Below, piece by piece: positions 47,322-56,430 of a DNA stretch of 64,000 nt; within the stretch, counting starts at the first letter, position 1, and each line of letters starts with the position of its first letter. A model generated the notes under the pieces. The model saw only the letters and a list, made by a program, of their open reading frames with translations, was not told the origin of the DNA and did not search any database. This stretch comes from Alphaproteobacteria bacterium (GTDB lineage Bacteria > Pseudomonadota > Alphaproteobacteria > Rs-D84), in assembly GCA_017629245.1 (NCBI GenBank), contig JAGBXO010000002.1:1-64000 (forward strand), in the 5' to 3' direction. The position numbers were made by a program, and so were the translations under genes.

Positions 47322-48668
47322 ATGCCACAGATAAAAAAAGTTTTGATTGCAAATCGTGGGGAGATTGCCCTGCGTATTATTCGCGCATGTCGCGATATGG
47401 GAATTCGTACAGTTGCGGTTTATTCAACCGCAGATCGCGACGCAATGCATGTACAGTTAGCAGATGAGTCTGTATGTATCGGACCCGCACCAGCACGAGA
47501 TTCTTATTTAAACGAGTCTGCAATTTTAACAGCAGCATTGCTGGCAAATGCAGATGCTATCCATCCTGGTTATGGTTTTTTAAGTGAACGTGCAGATTTT
47601 GCACGCAAGGTTGAACAACACGGTATGATTTGGGTTGGACCGTCGGCCGATATGATTGAAAAAATGGGCGACAAGGTCAATGCAAAACGTACCGCTGTTG
47701 AATGCGGGTTACCGGTTGTACCGGGGTCTGATGGCGCGATTGACAGTTTGGAACACGCAATCAGCGTGGCAGAAAAAATTGGATATCCAGTTATGCTGAA
47801 AGCCGCTGCAGGTGGTGGTGGGCGCGGTATGCGACCAGTTATGAATGCAGCAGAGATGAATGAAGCGTATAGCCTGACCAAGAATGAGGCAAAGTCTGCG
47901 TTTGGTGACGACACATTGTATATGGAAAAATTACTGACCCATCCGCGACATATTGAATTTCAGGTTCTGGGGGACAAACACGGCAATGTTGTTATCTTTG
48001 GCGAACGCGATTGCTCATTACAAAGACGCAATCAAAAAGTGATGGAAGAATGTCCCGCCGCAATTTTAACCCAGAAACAACGTGACGATATGATAGAGGT
48101 TTGTAAGTCGGCCGCCAAAAAGATGGGTTATACAAATGCAGGTACATTTGAATTTATGTTTGAAGATGGAAAATTCTATTTCTTGGAAATGAACACACGC
48201 CTGCAGGTAGAGCACCCGGTGACTGAAATGGTTTATGGGGTAGATTTAGTACGCGAACAAATTCGTGTGGCAGGTGGCGAAAAATTAGGATACAACCAAT
48301 CAAATGTTATTCCAAATGGACATGCGATTGAATTTCGTATTAATGCCGAAGACCCTGAAACATTTGTTCCAAACCCAGGTAAAATTACACTGTATGCGCC
48401 TTCGGGTGGTATGGGGGTGCGCGTGGACAGCGCCGTTTATACAGGATACTCAATCCCGCCAACATACGATTCTATGATTGCAAAATTAATCGTTCATGCA
48501 CAAAATAGACCGGCATGTATTATGCGTGCACAACGCGCATTGGACGAATTTGTTATTGAAGGTGTTAAGACTACAATCCCATTACAAAGAAAACTGTTAA
48601 ACAACAAGGATGTAAAACAGTTAAACTTTGATAACAAATGGTTGGAAAAATTCTTGAAAAAAGATTAA
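47322..48668 (+). CDS. accC: acetyl-CoA carboxylase biotin carboxylase
   Basis: A 448-aa ATP-grasp enzyme carboxylating biotin on AccB, first step of fatty-acid synthesis. KVLIANRGEIALRIIRACRDMGIRTVAVYS start, ATP loop AAAGGGGRGMR, FLEMNTRLQVEHPVTE catalytic stretch, and FEFRINAEDP. Full length. It pairs with fabD/fabG and fabZ elsewhere in the window. Confidence 0.98.
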   Translation: MPQIKKVLIANRGEIALRIIRACRDMGIRTVAVYSTADRDAMHVQLADESVCIGPAPARDSYLNESAILTAALLANADAIHPGYGFLSERADFARKVEQHGMIWVGPSADMIEKMGDKVNAKRTAVECGLPVVPGSDGAIDSLEHAISVAEKIGYPVMLKAAAGGGGRGMRPVMNAAEMNEAYSLTKNEAKSAFGDDTLYMEKLLTHPRHIEFQVLGDKHGNVVIFGERDCSLQRRNQKVMEECPAAILTQKQRDDMIEVCKSAAKKMGYTNAGTFEFMFEDGKFYFLEMNTRLQVEHPVTEMVYGVDLVREQIRVAGGEKLGYNQSNVIPNGHAIEFRINAEDPETFVPNPGKITLYAPSGGMGVRVDSAVYTGYSIPPTYDSMIAKLIVHAQNRPACIMRAQRALDEFVIEGVKTTIPLQRKLLNNKDVKQLNFDNKWLEKFLKKD

Positions 48669-48673
48669 AAAAA

Positions 48674-48696
48674 GCCGGCAAATGCCGGCCTTTTTT
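48674..48696 (+). terminator. accC terminator
   Basis: GCCGGC/GCCGGC stem with AAAT loop, then T6. Confidence 0.88.
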
Positions 48697-48792
48697 ATAA
48701 CTAAGTTTCCAGATGTTGTTCAACAAGAATTCTTATATTACATTGCGAAAACCAATTACAATTAGTATATTCAAAACTATAACAAATATCAT

Positions 48793-48820
48793 TTGCAATT
48801 ATAATTTTCTTTGTTATAAT
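48793..48820 (+). promoter_or_regulatory. promoter of tRNA-Val(GAC)
   Basis: TTGCAA (48793-48798), 16-bp spacer, TATAAT (48815-48820), 12 bp before the tRNA. Confidence 0.7.
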
Positions 48821-48832
48821 GTGCGCAGTTTT

Positions 48833-48909
48833 GGGTGGTTAGCTCAGTTGGTTAGAGCGTTACGTTGACATCGTAAAGGTCGTTGGTTCGAGTCCAATAC
48901 CACCCACCA
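48833..48909 (+). tRNA. tRNA-Val(GAC)
   Basis: 77 nt with encoded CCA. Acceptor GGGTGGT/ACCACCC, anticodon stem TTACG/CGTAA, loop TTGACAT with anticodon GAC. Confidence 0.97.
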
Positions 48910-48922
48910 GAAATAATAAAAA

Positions 48923-48946
48923 CGCCGGCAAATGCCGGTGTTTTTT
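48923..48946. terminator. tRNA-Val terminator, also facing the Panacea-like gene
   Basis: CGCCGGC/GCCGGTG stem (one G-T pair) with AAAT loop and flanking A/T runs; serves both strands. Confidence 0.82.
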
Positions 48947-49454
48947 ATTTCAACTTTTTGCGATTGCGCATAAACGCCCGCAATTCGTGTGCAAATTCAC
49001 GTTCGGTCATGCGCAGTTCTGAAATCTTGGGCTTGTGCAAACATGTTGGTAAATCATACATAATAAAGTTACATAAATCCGTTACACGATGCGCAGAATA
49101 ACAATTGCGAACAGTTTCAAATGCCTGTTCCAGATGTATCTTTTCGCGCGCACCAAATTGGGTTTGCGCAAAGGCTGGAATCTGACCCGTCAATATTATA
49201 TTTTTTATCGTATCATAGTTTTCGGAACTTATAGCCTCGGCCGGGCCACGTTCATAATTTACAAACTGCATATTTGCCATTGGGGATTTCGGTGGGAATG
49301 ATAACCCCGGCTGCAAGGATGCGTATTCCAGCCACAACAAATACATCAAACGCCCCAACTTTACAACCGGAACATTTTTGATGCCCTGGTGCTTAGTAAT
49401 CTCGTTTACCAGGTAGATTATCGTGTTCTTGTCTAAATCTTGTTTATGTTGCAT
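48945..49454 (-). CDS. Panacea/SocA-like domain protein
   Basis: A 169-aa protein. VKLGRLMYLLWLEYA...FVNYERGPAEAIS resembles the Panacea (DUF4065/SocA/GepA) antitoxin domain, where a helix with KLxKLLYLA is followed by F-x-A-W-xxGPV; here the Trp is replaced by NYERGPA. The family neutralises varied toxins and is often associated with a gene beside it. No partner gene is adjacent, so it could be a solitary regulator or a decayed TA locus. The Panacea assignment is by motif memory and needs a profile search. Confidence 0.6.
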   Translation of the reverse strand: MQHKQDLDKNTIIYLVNEITKHQGIKNVPVVKLGRLMYLLWLEYASLQPGLSFPPKSPMANMQFVNYERGPAEAISSENYDTIKNIILTGQIPAFAQTQFGAREKIHLEQAFETVRNCYSAHRVTDLCNFIMYDLPTCLHKPKISELRMTEREFAHELRAFMRNRKKLK

Positions 49455-49578
49455 GTTTAATCCTGTGTTTTGTATGTATACAAATCTACTATAATCTTTT
49501 GAATTTTCAAGTTTTTTATTAGTATTGATTTATTCTAAATTTGATTTATAATTTCCAGGTTAAATAAAAGGGCATAAT

Positions 49579-51570
49579 ATGACGAAAAAATATTTGATTA
49601 CATCTGCACTGCCGTATGTTAATAACAATCTGCACATTGGGCATTTGATTGGTTGTTGGTTGCCGTCTGATGTGTATGCGCGTTTCTGTCGCGCAATGGG
49701 ACGTGATGTATTGTATGTTTGCGGGGCAGACGAACACGGTACAACCAGTGAAGTTGGTGCCAGAAAAGAAAATATGCCAATTGAACAGTATGTTGATAAA
49801 TATCGCACAGCACACGAACAATCTGTGCGTGATTTTAATTTGTCTTTTGATATATATGGACGCACACATACACAAAAGCACGCAGATTTAATCCAATCTT
49901 TGTTCAAGCGTTTGGATGAGCAGGGAATGTTGGTTGAAAAAACATCTATGCAACCGTATTCTGTAAATGAACAAATGTTTTTGGCTGATCGTTTTGTCAT
50001 TGGGACATGCCCAAAATGCGGATTTGATGGCGCATATGGAAATGAATGTGGAAAATGTAGCGCAACACTGGAACCAGAACAGTTGATTAATCCACACAGC
50101 GCAATTACACCTGATTCACCGGTTGAAATGCGCGAAACCAAACACCTTTATTTCCGAACTAGTGCAATGCAAGACAAACTGCGTGAATGGATTAATTCAC
50201 GTGTCGGTTGGTCCAGAACAGCAATGGCAATAGCAAACAAATGGTTGGACGAAGGTTTACACGACAGTCCAATTACACGCGATCTGAAATGGGGAATACC
50301 GGTAAATAAACCAGGTTATGAAAACAAGGTGTTCTATGTTTGGTTTGATGCACCATGGGGATATATTTCAATTTCACAGGCTGCAAATGATAAGTGGGCA
50401 GAATGGTGGCATGGCGGTGACGATGTTAAATACGCTCAGTTTATGGCCAAAGATAACGTGTCATTCCATTCAATATTTTTCCCAGCGCAAGAATTGGCAA
50501 TGAATGACAACTGGAAAACTGTTGATATATTGAAAGGCTTTAACTTCTTGAATTTTAATGGCGCAAAAATTTCAAAATCAACCGGTAATGGCATTTTCTT
50601 GAACGAAGCAATTAATGATGCACCGGCAGATGCGTGGCGTTATGCGTTGCTGGCGTCGGCACCAGAAACAGATGACACAGATTTCACAATTGCGCGATTT
50701 GCAGATATTGTTAACAAAGACCTGAATGGTATGTTGGGAAACTTTGTTAGTCGCGTATGCAAACTGACCGCGAAAAACTTTGGGACAAATGTTCCGGCGG
50801 CGGGCGAATGGGACACAGAACTGGAATCACAGATTAATGAAAAAATATCTGAACTGACATCTGCGTTGGACGCATGCGAATTTCGCAATGCGATTGCGGC
50901 GTTGCGCGGGCTGTATGCGATTGGGAATGAATATATGACAAAAATGGAACCGTGGGCATTGGTTAAAAATGGTGATATGGCAGGTGCAGGGGATGCGCTG
51001 AATAAATGTTTTCAGTTAATTGACCTGTATGCGCGTGTGTCTGCGCCATTTATCCCGGGGACGGCCGAAAAAATGCAGAATGTTTTTGTGACGCAAAATG
51101 ACTTGAGTTGGCCTGAAAAATTCGTGGCACGCATTGCAGATGGCGCAGAATTTGTCGTGCCAGAAAATCTGTTTAACAGAATTGACGATGAAACGGTTGC
51201 AAAATTAACAGAGAAATACACCCCAAAGGTAGAAGACAATTCGCCCAAACTGGTTGTTGCAGAAATCGTAGCGGTCAAAGACCATCCATCGCGCGACGAT
51301 TTGCATATCCTGTCCGTTAATGCAGGTGGCGCACCCGTTCAGGTTGTGTGTGGCGCACCGAATGTTCGCGTTGGATTGCGTGGTGTTCTGGCACCGGTAG
51401 GATGTAAATTGCCCGGCGCAAAAAAGCCGATGGCACAACGAACCGTTGCAGGGGTTGAATCTTTTGGCATGATGTGCAGCGCGGCCGAAGTCGGGCAGGG
51501 CGACAATGGCAATGTAATCATTGAATTGGGCGCGGATGCGACCATTGGCGCGGAATACAAATTAAACTGA
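49579..51570 (+). CDS. metG: methionyl-tRNA synthetase
   Basis: A 663-aa class I synthetase. HIGH motif NNNLHIGHL (about 17-21), a zinc knuckle with CPKCG...CGKCS (about 144-160), KISKSTGN (KMSKS), an anticodon-binding helical domain, and a C-terminal EMAPII/Trbp111-like tRNA-binding OB fold (about 555-663; VAEIVAVKDHPSRDDLHILSVNAGG). Full-length bacterial MetG with the C-terminal dimerisation domain. Confidence 0.97.
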   Translation: MTKKYLITSALPYVNNNLHIGHLIGCWLPSDVYARFCRAMGRDVLYVCGADEHGTTSEVGARKENMPIEQYVDKYRTAHEQSVRDFNLSFDIYGRTHTQKHADLIQSLFKRLDEQGMLVEKTSMQPYSVNEQMFLADRFVIGTCPKCGFDGAYGNECGKCSATLEPEQLINPHSAITPDSPVEMRETKHLYFRTSAMQDKLREWINSRVGWSRTAMAIANKWLDEGLHDSPITRDLKWGIPVNKPGYENKVFYVWFDAPWGYISISQAANDKWAEWWHGGDDVKYAQFMAKDNVSFHSIFFPAQELAMNDNWKTVDILKGFNFLNFNGAKISKSTGNGIFLNEAINDAPADAWRYALLASAPETDDTDFTIARFADIVNKDLNGMLGNFVSRVCKLTAKNFGTNVPAAGEWDTELESQINEKISELTSALDACEFRNAIAALRGLYAIGNEYMTKMEPWALVKNGDMAGAGDALNKCFQLIDLYARVSAPFIPGTAEKMQNVFVTQNDLSWPEKFVARIADGAEFVVPENLFNRIDDETVAKLTEKYTPKVEDNSPKLVVAEIVAVKDHPSRDDLHILSVNAGGAPVQVVCGAPNVRVGLRGVLAPVGCKLPGAKKPMAQRTVAGVESFGMMCSAAEVGQGDNGNVIIELGADATIGAEYKLN

Positions 51571-51638
51571 TGTTTTTGGTTGCGGGTGTAAAATCTTGTG
51601 CTATGATAAGGCGCAAAAAAAAATAAAGGACTATAATA

Positions 51639-52190
51639 ATGTTAAACAGATTAAATGATGATACCTTTGAACAAAGAAAAACATGCACAATTCGTTTACA
51701 TGGAAACAAAATGCAAATTGATGCGGTTATTTCTAGCGCTGAGGATATAATAAAACTAATTAAAGAATATTCAAATGTATGTAATATATATTCTATGCAG
51801 ATTACTATTGCAGATGAAGAATACAATGTACGAACAGGATTTCCAATACATACAATTAACAAAGCAACAAAAAAATTCTTAGTCGCGGATAAAATCACAA
51901 CACCACGCGAAATTGCCCAGGAAAAACCAAATACAGAATTAACACCAACTGTATTGCAACAAGAAGATTTCAGTGTACCCGCAATAAAAACATATTCTTT
52001 AACACGCGATGCAGTCGCTGTAAATAAATGGAGTGGCAAAAGAGCCGTTACAACAAAAGAAACACAAGCGTGGAGAAAACTGAATAAAGATACTGATATT
52101 GTTGTTAATTCAGAATTGAAACAAATTTTCCCGACAAAAACTGGGAAAAAACCAACCTCTTTGGTTGAATTATTACAGCATGTCAGATAA
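51639..52190 (+). CDS. hypothetical protein upstream of queH
   Basis: A 183-aa basic, soluble protein with no signal peptide or membrane helix. The first about 75 residues (CTIRLHGNKMQIDAVISSAEDIIKLIKEY...) could be a small alpha/beta domain; the rest is Lys/Thr-rich and probably flexible. Good AAAGGA ribosome-binding site. Its end overlaps queH by 11 bp, so they are co-transcribed. Family not recognised. Confidence 0.6.
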   Translation: MLNRLNDDTFEQRKTCTIRLHGNKMQIDAVISSAEDIIKLIKEYSNVCNIYSMQITIADEEYNVRTGFPIHTINKATKKFLVADKITTPREIAQEKPNTELTPTVLQQEDFSVPAIKTYSLTRDAVAVNKWSGKRAVTTKETQAWRKLNKDTDIVVNSELKQIFPTKTGKKPTSLVELLQHVR

Positions 52191-52725
52191 GAATTTACGC
52201 GTTGTATTATTGTCTTGTTGCGCCCCATGTTCTGTGGGCGCAATTCGTCAATTAGCAGACAATACAATTGATGATATCAAGGATTTTATTGTTCTGTTCT
52301 ATAACCCAAATATATTTCCTGAATCAGAATACACAAAACGCATGCAAGAACAAATTAAATACTGTGAAAGCATAGGTGCAAAATACGCAGTTCTGGAATA
52401 TGATCATGATGCATGGCGCAATGCAGTCCGCGGTTTTGAAAATACACCTGAACGCGGGACGCGTTGTTCTTTGTGCTTTGAATATAGATTTCGTCGCGCA
52501 GTAAAATTTGCACATGAAAATGGATATAATGCAATTGCAAGTGTATTGGGCGTATCACGCCACAAAGACCAGACGCAGGTTGATAATGCAGCAAATAGTG
52601 TATGCACAGATATTTTATACATGCCAGTTAGGTGGGATGAAAATTTACGCGTACAAATAAATCGTGAATCTGATTTTTATCGGCAAAATTATTGCGGTTG
52701 CGAATTTAGTATTCGTAAAGTATAA
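52180..52725 (+). CDS. queH: epoxyqueuosine reductase QueH
   Basis: A 181-aa metalloenzyme reducing epoxyqueuosine in tRNA to queuosine. SCCAPCSVGAI (CCxPC), FYNPNIFPESEYTKR, GTRCSLCFEYRFRRA, and SRHKDQTQV with final CGCEF give the Cys set that holds the 4Fe-4S and diiron sites of the family (formerly DUF208). Start M at 52180 by homology. It would replace the cobalamin-dependent QueG. Confidence 0.92.
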   Translation: MSDKNLRVVLLSCCAPCSVGAIRQLADNTIDDIKDFIVLFYNPNIFPESEYTKRMQEQIKYCESIGAKYAVLEYDHDAWRNAVRGFENTPERGTRCSLCFEYRFRRAVKFAHENGYNAIASVLGVSRHKDQTQVDNAANSVCTDILYMPVRWDENLRVQINRESDFYRQNYCGCEFSIRKV

Positions 52726-52754
52726 TGCCATTATAATTTAACAAAAGGCAAAAT

Positions 52755-53630
52755 ATGTCATCGGTATTTGTATTCCCAGGCCAGGGCGCACAAAGCGTTG
52801 GTATGGGGCGTGAATTATATGAAAACAACGCCAATGCACGTGCGGTATTTGACGAAGTAGATGCGGCATTGGGTGAAAAATTATCAGATATTATTTTTAA
52901 TGGCCCTGCCGAAGAATTAACACTGACCGCAAATGTTCAGCCAGCAATTATGGCAACATCCATTGCAATGTTGCGTGCAAGTGGCGCAAAGGTGCCAGAA
53001 TATGTCGCCGGACATTCGTTGGGTGAATATACCGCCCTGTGTGCGGCGGGCGCGATATCTGTTGGTGATGCTGCAAAATTATTGCGCGCACGCGGAAACG
53101 CAATGCAAAGCGCGGTATCAGTTGGAGCAGGACTGACGGCAGTTATATTGGGATTAGACATCAATATAGTGCGTGAAATTTGTGCTGAGATGGATTGTGA
53201 TGTTGCAAACGATAATTCACCTGGTCAGGTTGTGATTTCTGGACTAAAAGAAGTAGTAGAAAAAACATTAGAAATCGCCAAGGCTCGTGGTGCAAAGCGC
53301 GCTATGCCGTTGGCGTTATCAGTACCGGTTCATTGTCGTGCACAACAACCTGCGGTGGACGCAATGCGCGTGGCATTGGACAATGTGAAATTCAATACAC
53401 CATCTGTACCGCTGATTTCAAACAAGACATGCGCCCCATTGATGGATATAAATGAAATCAAAGACGCATTACTGTATCAGATAACGCATGGGGTGCGTTG
53501 GCGCGAAAGTGTCTTGAATATGGTAGAAATGGGAATTACAGAAATGATAGAAGTAGGACCGGGCAGTGTGCTGACAGGTCTGTGCTCGCGCATTACAGAT
53601 AAAATAACCGCAAAAAAGTTGGAGATATAA
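52755..53630 (+). CDS. fabD: malonyl-CoA:ACP acyltransferase FabD
   Basis: A 291-aa enzyme. FVFPGQGAQSVGMG, the catalytic serine in AGHSLGEYTAL, ALSVPVHCRAQQPAV and VGPGSVLTGL are all present. It loads malonate onto ACP. Followed 2 bp later by fabG, a classic fabD-fabG pair. Confidence 0.97.
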   Translation: MSSVFVFPGQGAQSVGMGRELYENNANARAVFDEVDAALGEKLSDIIFNGPAEELTLTANVQPAIMATSIAMLRASGAKVPEYVAGHSLGEYTALCAAGAISVGDAAKLLRARGNAMQSAVSVGAGLTAVILGLDINIVREICAEMDCDVANDNSPGQVVISGLKEVVEKTLEIAKARGAKRAMPLALSVPVHCRAQQPAVDAMRVALDNVKFNTPSVPLISNKTCAPLMDINEIKDALLYQITHGVRWRESVLNMVEMGITEMIEVGPGSVLTGLCSRITDKITAKKLEI

Positions 53631-53632
53631 TT

Positions 53633-54361
53633 ATGTTTGATTTAACAGGTAAGGTTGTATTAATCACAGGTGCAACAGGTGGTATTGGTGCACAGATTGC
53701 AAAAACAATGAAACAAGCCGGCGCAACAGTTGTTGTATCAGGTCGCAATGTCGCAAAAATGGATGCAGAATTTAGTGATGAATATATCAAAATTCCGGCA
53801 GACCTGGCGACAGATGGCGCGGCAGTTGAACTGGTTATGGAAACAATTGAACAGGCGGGTAAAATTGATATCTTGATTAATAATGCCGGTATCACACGCG
53901 ACACACTGATGATGCGTATGACAGACGAACAGTTTGATGAGGTCATTAATACAAATTTGCGTTCATGCTTTAAGATGTGTCGTGCGGCAATTATGCCAAT
54001 GATGAAAAACAGATTTGGGCGCATTATTAATATGGCGTCTATCATCGGCACAATTGGTGGACCAGGTCAGGCAAACTATGCCGCATCAAAAGGTGGTATG
54101 ATTGCAATGACAAAATCAATCGCAGCTGAGGTTGGCAGTCGTGGCATCACCGCCAACGCGATTGCACCGGGATTTATTAAAACACCAATGACAGATGTTT
54201 TACCCGAAGAATTAAAAAAGACATATTTGTCACAGATCCCAGCTGGACGATTTGGTGAACCAGAAGATATTGCGAATGCATGCGTGTTCTTGGCTTCGGA
54301 TGAGGCCGCATACATCAACGGACAAACATTACATATAAATGGCGGCATGGGGCGTTTCTAA
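53633..54361 (+). CDS. fabG: 3-oxoacyl-ACP reductase FabG
   Basis: A 242-aa SDR. Cofactor loop TGATGGIGAQ, NNAG motif, catalytic Ser-Tyr-Lys (MASIIG; YAASKGG), and NGQTLHINGGMGRF end. acpP and fabF, which usually follow, are not present; mnmG comes next. Confidence 0.96.
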   Translation: MFDLTGKVVLITGATGGIGAQIAKTMKQAGATVVVSGRNVAKMDAEFSDEYIKIPADLATDGAAVELVMETIEQAGKIDILINNAGITRDTLMMRMTDEQFDEVINTNLRSCFKMCRAAIMPMMKNRFGRIINMASIIGTIGGPGQANYAASKGGMIAMTKSIAAEVGSRGITANAIAPGFIKTPMTDVLPEELKKTYLSQIPAGRFGEPEDIANACVFLASDEAAYINGQTLHINGGMGRF

Positions 54362-54365
54362 AATA

Positions 54366-56009
54366 ATGCAAAAATATGATGTGATTATTATTGGTGGGGG
54401 ACATTCCGGGGTCGAAGCGGCCGCGGCGACTGCACGGCGTGGCGCGAAGACACTGTTGTTGACTCAGACAAAATCTGACCTGGGGGCATTGTCGTGCAAC
54501 CCAAGCATTGGGGGACCAGGTAAATCACAAATGGTGGCAGAAATGGATGCACTGGGCGGTGTTATGCCGCGCGCTGCAGATCGGGCGGGCATTCATTGGC
54601 GCACACTGAATGCAACACATGGGGCAGCAACCCAGGCATTACGCGCCCAGATTGACCGCGATTTATATCACAATGCAATTGTTGATATTTTGAGCGAATA
54701 TAAAAATCTGGATATTATTTTTGAATCTGTTGATGATTTAGATATTCAAAACGCAATTATTAACAATAAATATCAAGGCAGGGCAATTATCCTGACAACC
54801 GGGACATTCCTGGGTGGGGTGGTCACACGAGGTGATGAAAAAATCCCATCTGGTCGATTGCAAGACGATGGCACATACCAGGCGGCTGATAAAAATATAT
54901 CAGGCGTTCTGGTATCTGCAGGATTTAAGTTATTGCGCCTGAAGACTGGAACACCTGCGCGAATAAAACGGGATTCAATTGATTTTTCGGTCTGCGAAAT
55001 TCAACCAGGTGACACGCCACACGATTGGTTCAGCAATGGCGACGATAATAACAAATATGATTCTGTTTGCTTTATCACGCATACAACAGAACAGACACAC
55101 AATATCATTCGAGAAAACATAAAAAATGCGCCAATGTATAATGGCGACATTGTTGGCACAGGACCGCGATATTGCCCAAGTTTAGAAGACAAGGTTATGC
55201 GTTTCCCGGAACACACCTCTCATCATGTGTTTTTAGAACCCGAGGGATGGAACAGTGACCTGATATATCCAAATGGTATTTCGACCAGTTTCGGCAAAGA
55301 CATCCAAGATAAATGGATTCGTACAATTCCAGGATTAGAAAAAGCAGAAATTGCACGATATGGATATGCAATCGAATACGATGCAATTGATGCACGCAGT
55401 TTGAACAGCAGACTGCAAAGCAAAGATATCCCACATCTGTTTTTTGCAGGACAGATTAATGGCACTTCAGGATATGAAGAAGCTGCCGCCCAGGGGTTGA
55501 TCGCAGGCGCAAACGCCGCAGCGTTTGCATGTGAATTAGAATACATAGAAGTCGACCGAACAAATTCAATGATTGGCGTATTGATTGACGACATAACAAC
55601 ACTGGGGGTTGATGAACCATATCGTATGTTTACATCGCGGGCGGAATATCGCCTGTCCCTGCGTGCAGACAACGCAATTGCGCGCATGGGGCCAATTGGG
55701 GTAAAAATAGGATTAATTTCCCAATCAGACTTCGACATAAAATTCGCGGCACGCGCAGATACTATCGCGAAAAACGACAAATTTTATGCAGGTTATATCG
55801 CACGAAATGAACGCGAAATCGCGGCGTATAAACGCGATGCAGAATTAAAAATACCAGTCGGTTTCGTTTATGAGGGACTGCCAGGGTTGACCAACGAATT
55901 AATTGAAAAATTAACCGCCGCGCGACCTGAAAATATTGCGGCTCTGTCACGAATACCAGGCATGACACCAGCGGGGATCATGGTTGTGCTGCGCCGGATT
56001 AAAGCATAA
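54366..56009 (+). CDS. mnmG: tRNA uridine 5-carboxymethylaminomethyl modification enzyme MnmG
   Basis: A 547-aa FAD enzyme (GidA), usually 610-630 aa. FAD site DVIIIGGGHSGVEAAAATARRG, LSCNPSIGGPGK, TGTFLGGVVTRG, FAGQINGTSGYEEAAAQGLIAG and TSRAEYRLSLRADNA are intact, and the C-terminal ISGITPA-like helix is retained as SRIPGMTPAGIMVV. So shortening is in the loop region after TSRAEYRL, not a truncation. Start chosen at MQKYDVIIIG. It is the last gene before the interrupted tRNA-Thr. Confidence 0.95.
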   Translation: MQKYDVIIIGGGHSGVEAAAATARRGAKTLLLTQTKSDLGALSCNPSIGGPGKSQMVAEMDALGGVMPRAADRAGIHWRTLNATHGAATQALRAQIDRDLYHNAIVDILSEYKNLDIIFESVDDLDIQNAIINNKYQGRAIILTTGTFLGGVVTRGDEKIPSGRLQDDGTYQAADKNISGVLVSAGFKLLRLKTGTPARIKRDSIDFSVCEIQPGDTPHDWFSNGDDNNKYDSVCFITHTTEQTHNIIRENIKNAPMYNGDIVGTGPRYCPSLEDKVMRFPEHTSHHVFLEPEGWNSDLIYPNGISTSFGKDIQDKWIRTIPGLEKAEIARYGYAIEYDAIDARSLNSRLQSKDIPHLFFAGQINGTSGYEEAAAQGLIAGANAAAFACELEYIEVDRTNSMIGVLIDDITTLGVDEPYRMFTSRAEYRLSLRADNAIARMGPIGVKIGLISQSDFDIKFAARADTIAKNDKFYAGYIARNEREIAAYKRDAELKIPVGFVYEGLPGLTNELIEKLTAARPENIAALSRIPGMTPAGIMVVLRRIKA

Positions 56010-56059
56010 ATTTTTTCCTGGTATTTATTTTGATAATAGGTTATAGTCATTTTCACACG

Positions 56060-56097
56060 GCCGGTGTAGCTCAGCTGGTAGAGCATCTCATTCGTAA
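56060..56097 (+). pseudogene. 5' half of the interrupted tRNA-Thr(CGU) gene (attL)
   Basis: GCCGGTG acceptor strand, D-arm GCTC/GAGC and anticodon 5' strand TCTCA run normally up to the anticodon loop TTCGTAA (56091-56097) and then stop matching tRNA. Joined to 62610-62654 it gives a complete 76-nt tRNA-Thr(CGU) with CCA. Transcribed alone it cannot fold a tRNA. Confidence 0.93.
56091..56097 (+). repeat. att core, left copy
   Basis: TTCGTAA; sequence to the left is tRNA, sequence to the right (AGTCAGTCGG) is element. Confidence 0.9.
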
Positions 56098-56163
56098 AGT
56101 CAGTCGGCAAATTTCCTAACCTATTGATTATCGTTGGATTTTAAGTTGTTTTTATTAATCAAA

Positions 56164-56301
56164 GGGACAACGCAGGGACATTTTTTACAAAAAAATGCAA
56201 CAATTTGCATATACGTACAACACAATCTTATGTTGCTGCATACACTTAAAAACCAACTAAAATTTATGTGTTTTGCAGTGTAATTGTCCCTTGTTTGTCC
56301 C
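56164..56301. promoter_or_regulatory. paired arm-type integrase sites, left arm
   Basis: GGGACA occurs at 56164-56169 and 56175-56180, and its reverse complement TGTCCC at 56285-56290 and 56296-56301. Each pair is spaced exactly 11 bp. The same motif pair recurs at the right end, as expected of integrase arm-binding sites; the function is inferred. Confidence 0.65.
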
Positions 56302-56374
56302 TGGATATAAATCAACCTATCAAAACTAGCACATTATCGGGATTTTTTGGAGGTTAGTCATCTCATTGTATATG

Positions 56375-56404
56375 TTGAAATCACCAAAAAACATCCTATA
56401 TATT
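56375..56404 (+). promoter_or_regulatory. integrase promoter
   Basis: TTGAAA (56375-56380) with TATATT (56399-56404) at 18 bp or TATATA at 16 bp, 27 bp before the int ATG. Confidence 0.5.
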
Positions 56405-56430
56405 AACCAAATACAAAAGGATTATCCGAG

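Noticed and set aside
51518-52267. 249-aa reverse frame opposite the gene at 51639
   Set aside because: It overlaps two plausible genes, has Ser/Phe/Ile-rich composition, and no ribosome-binding site.
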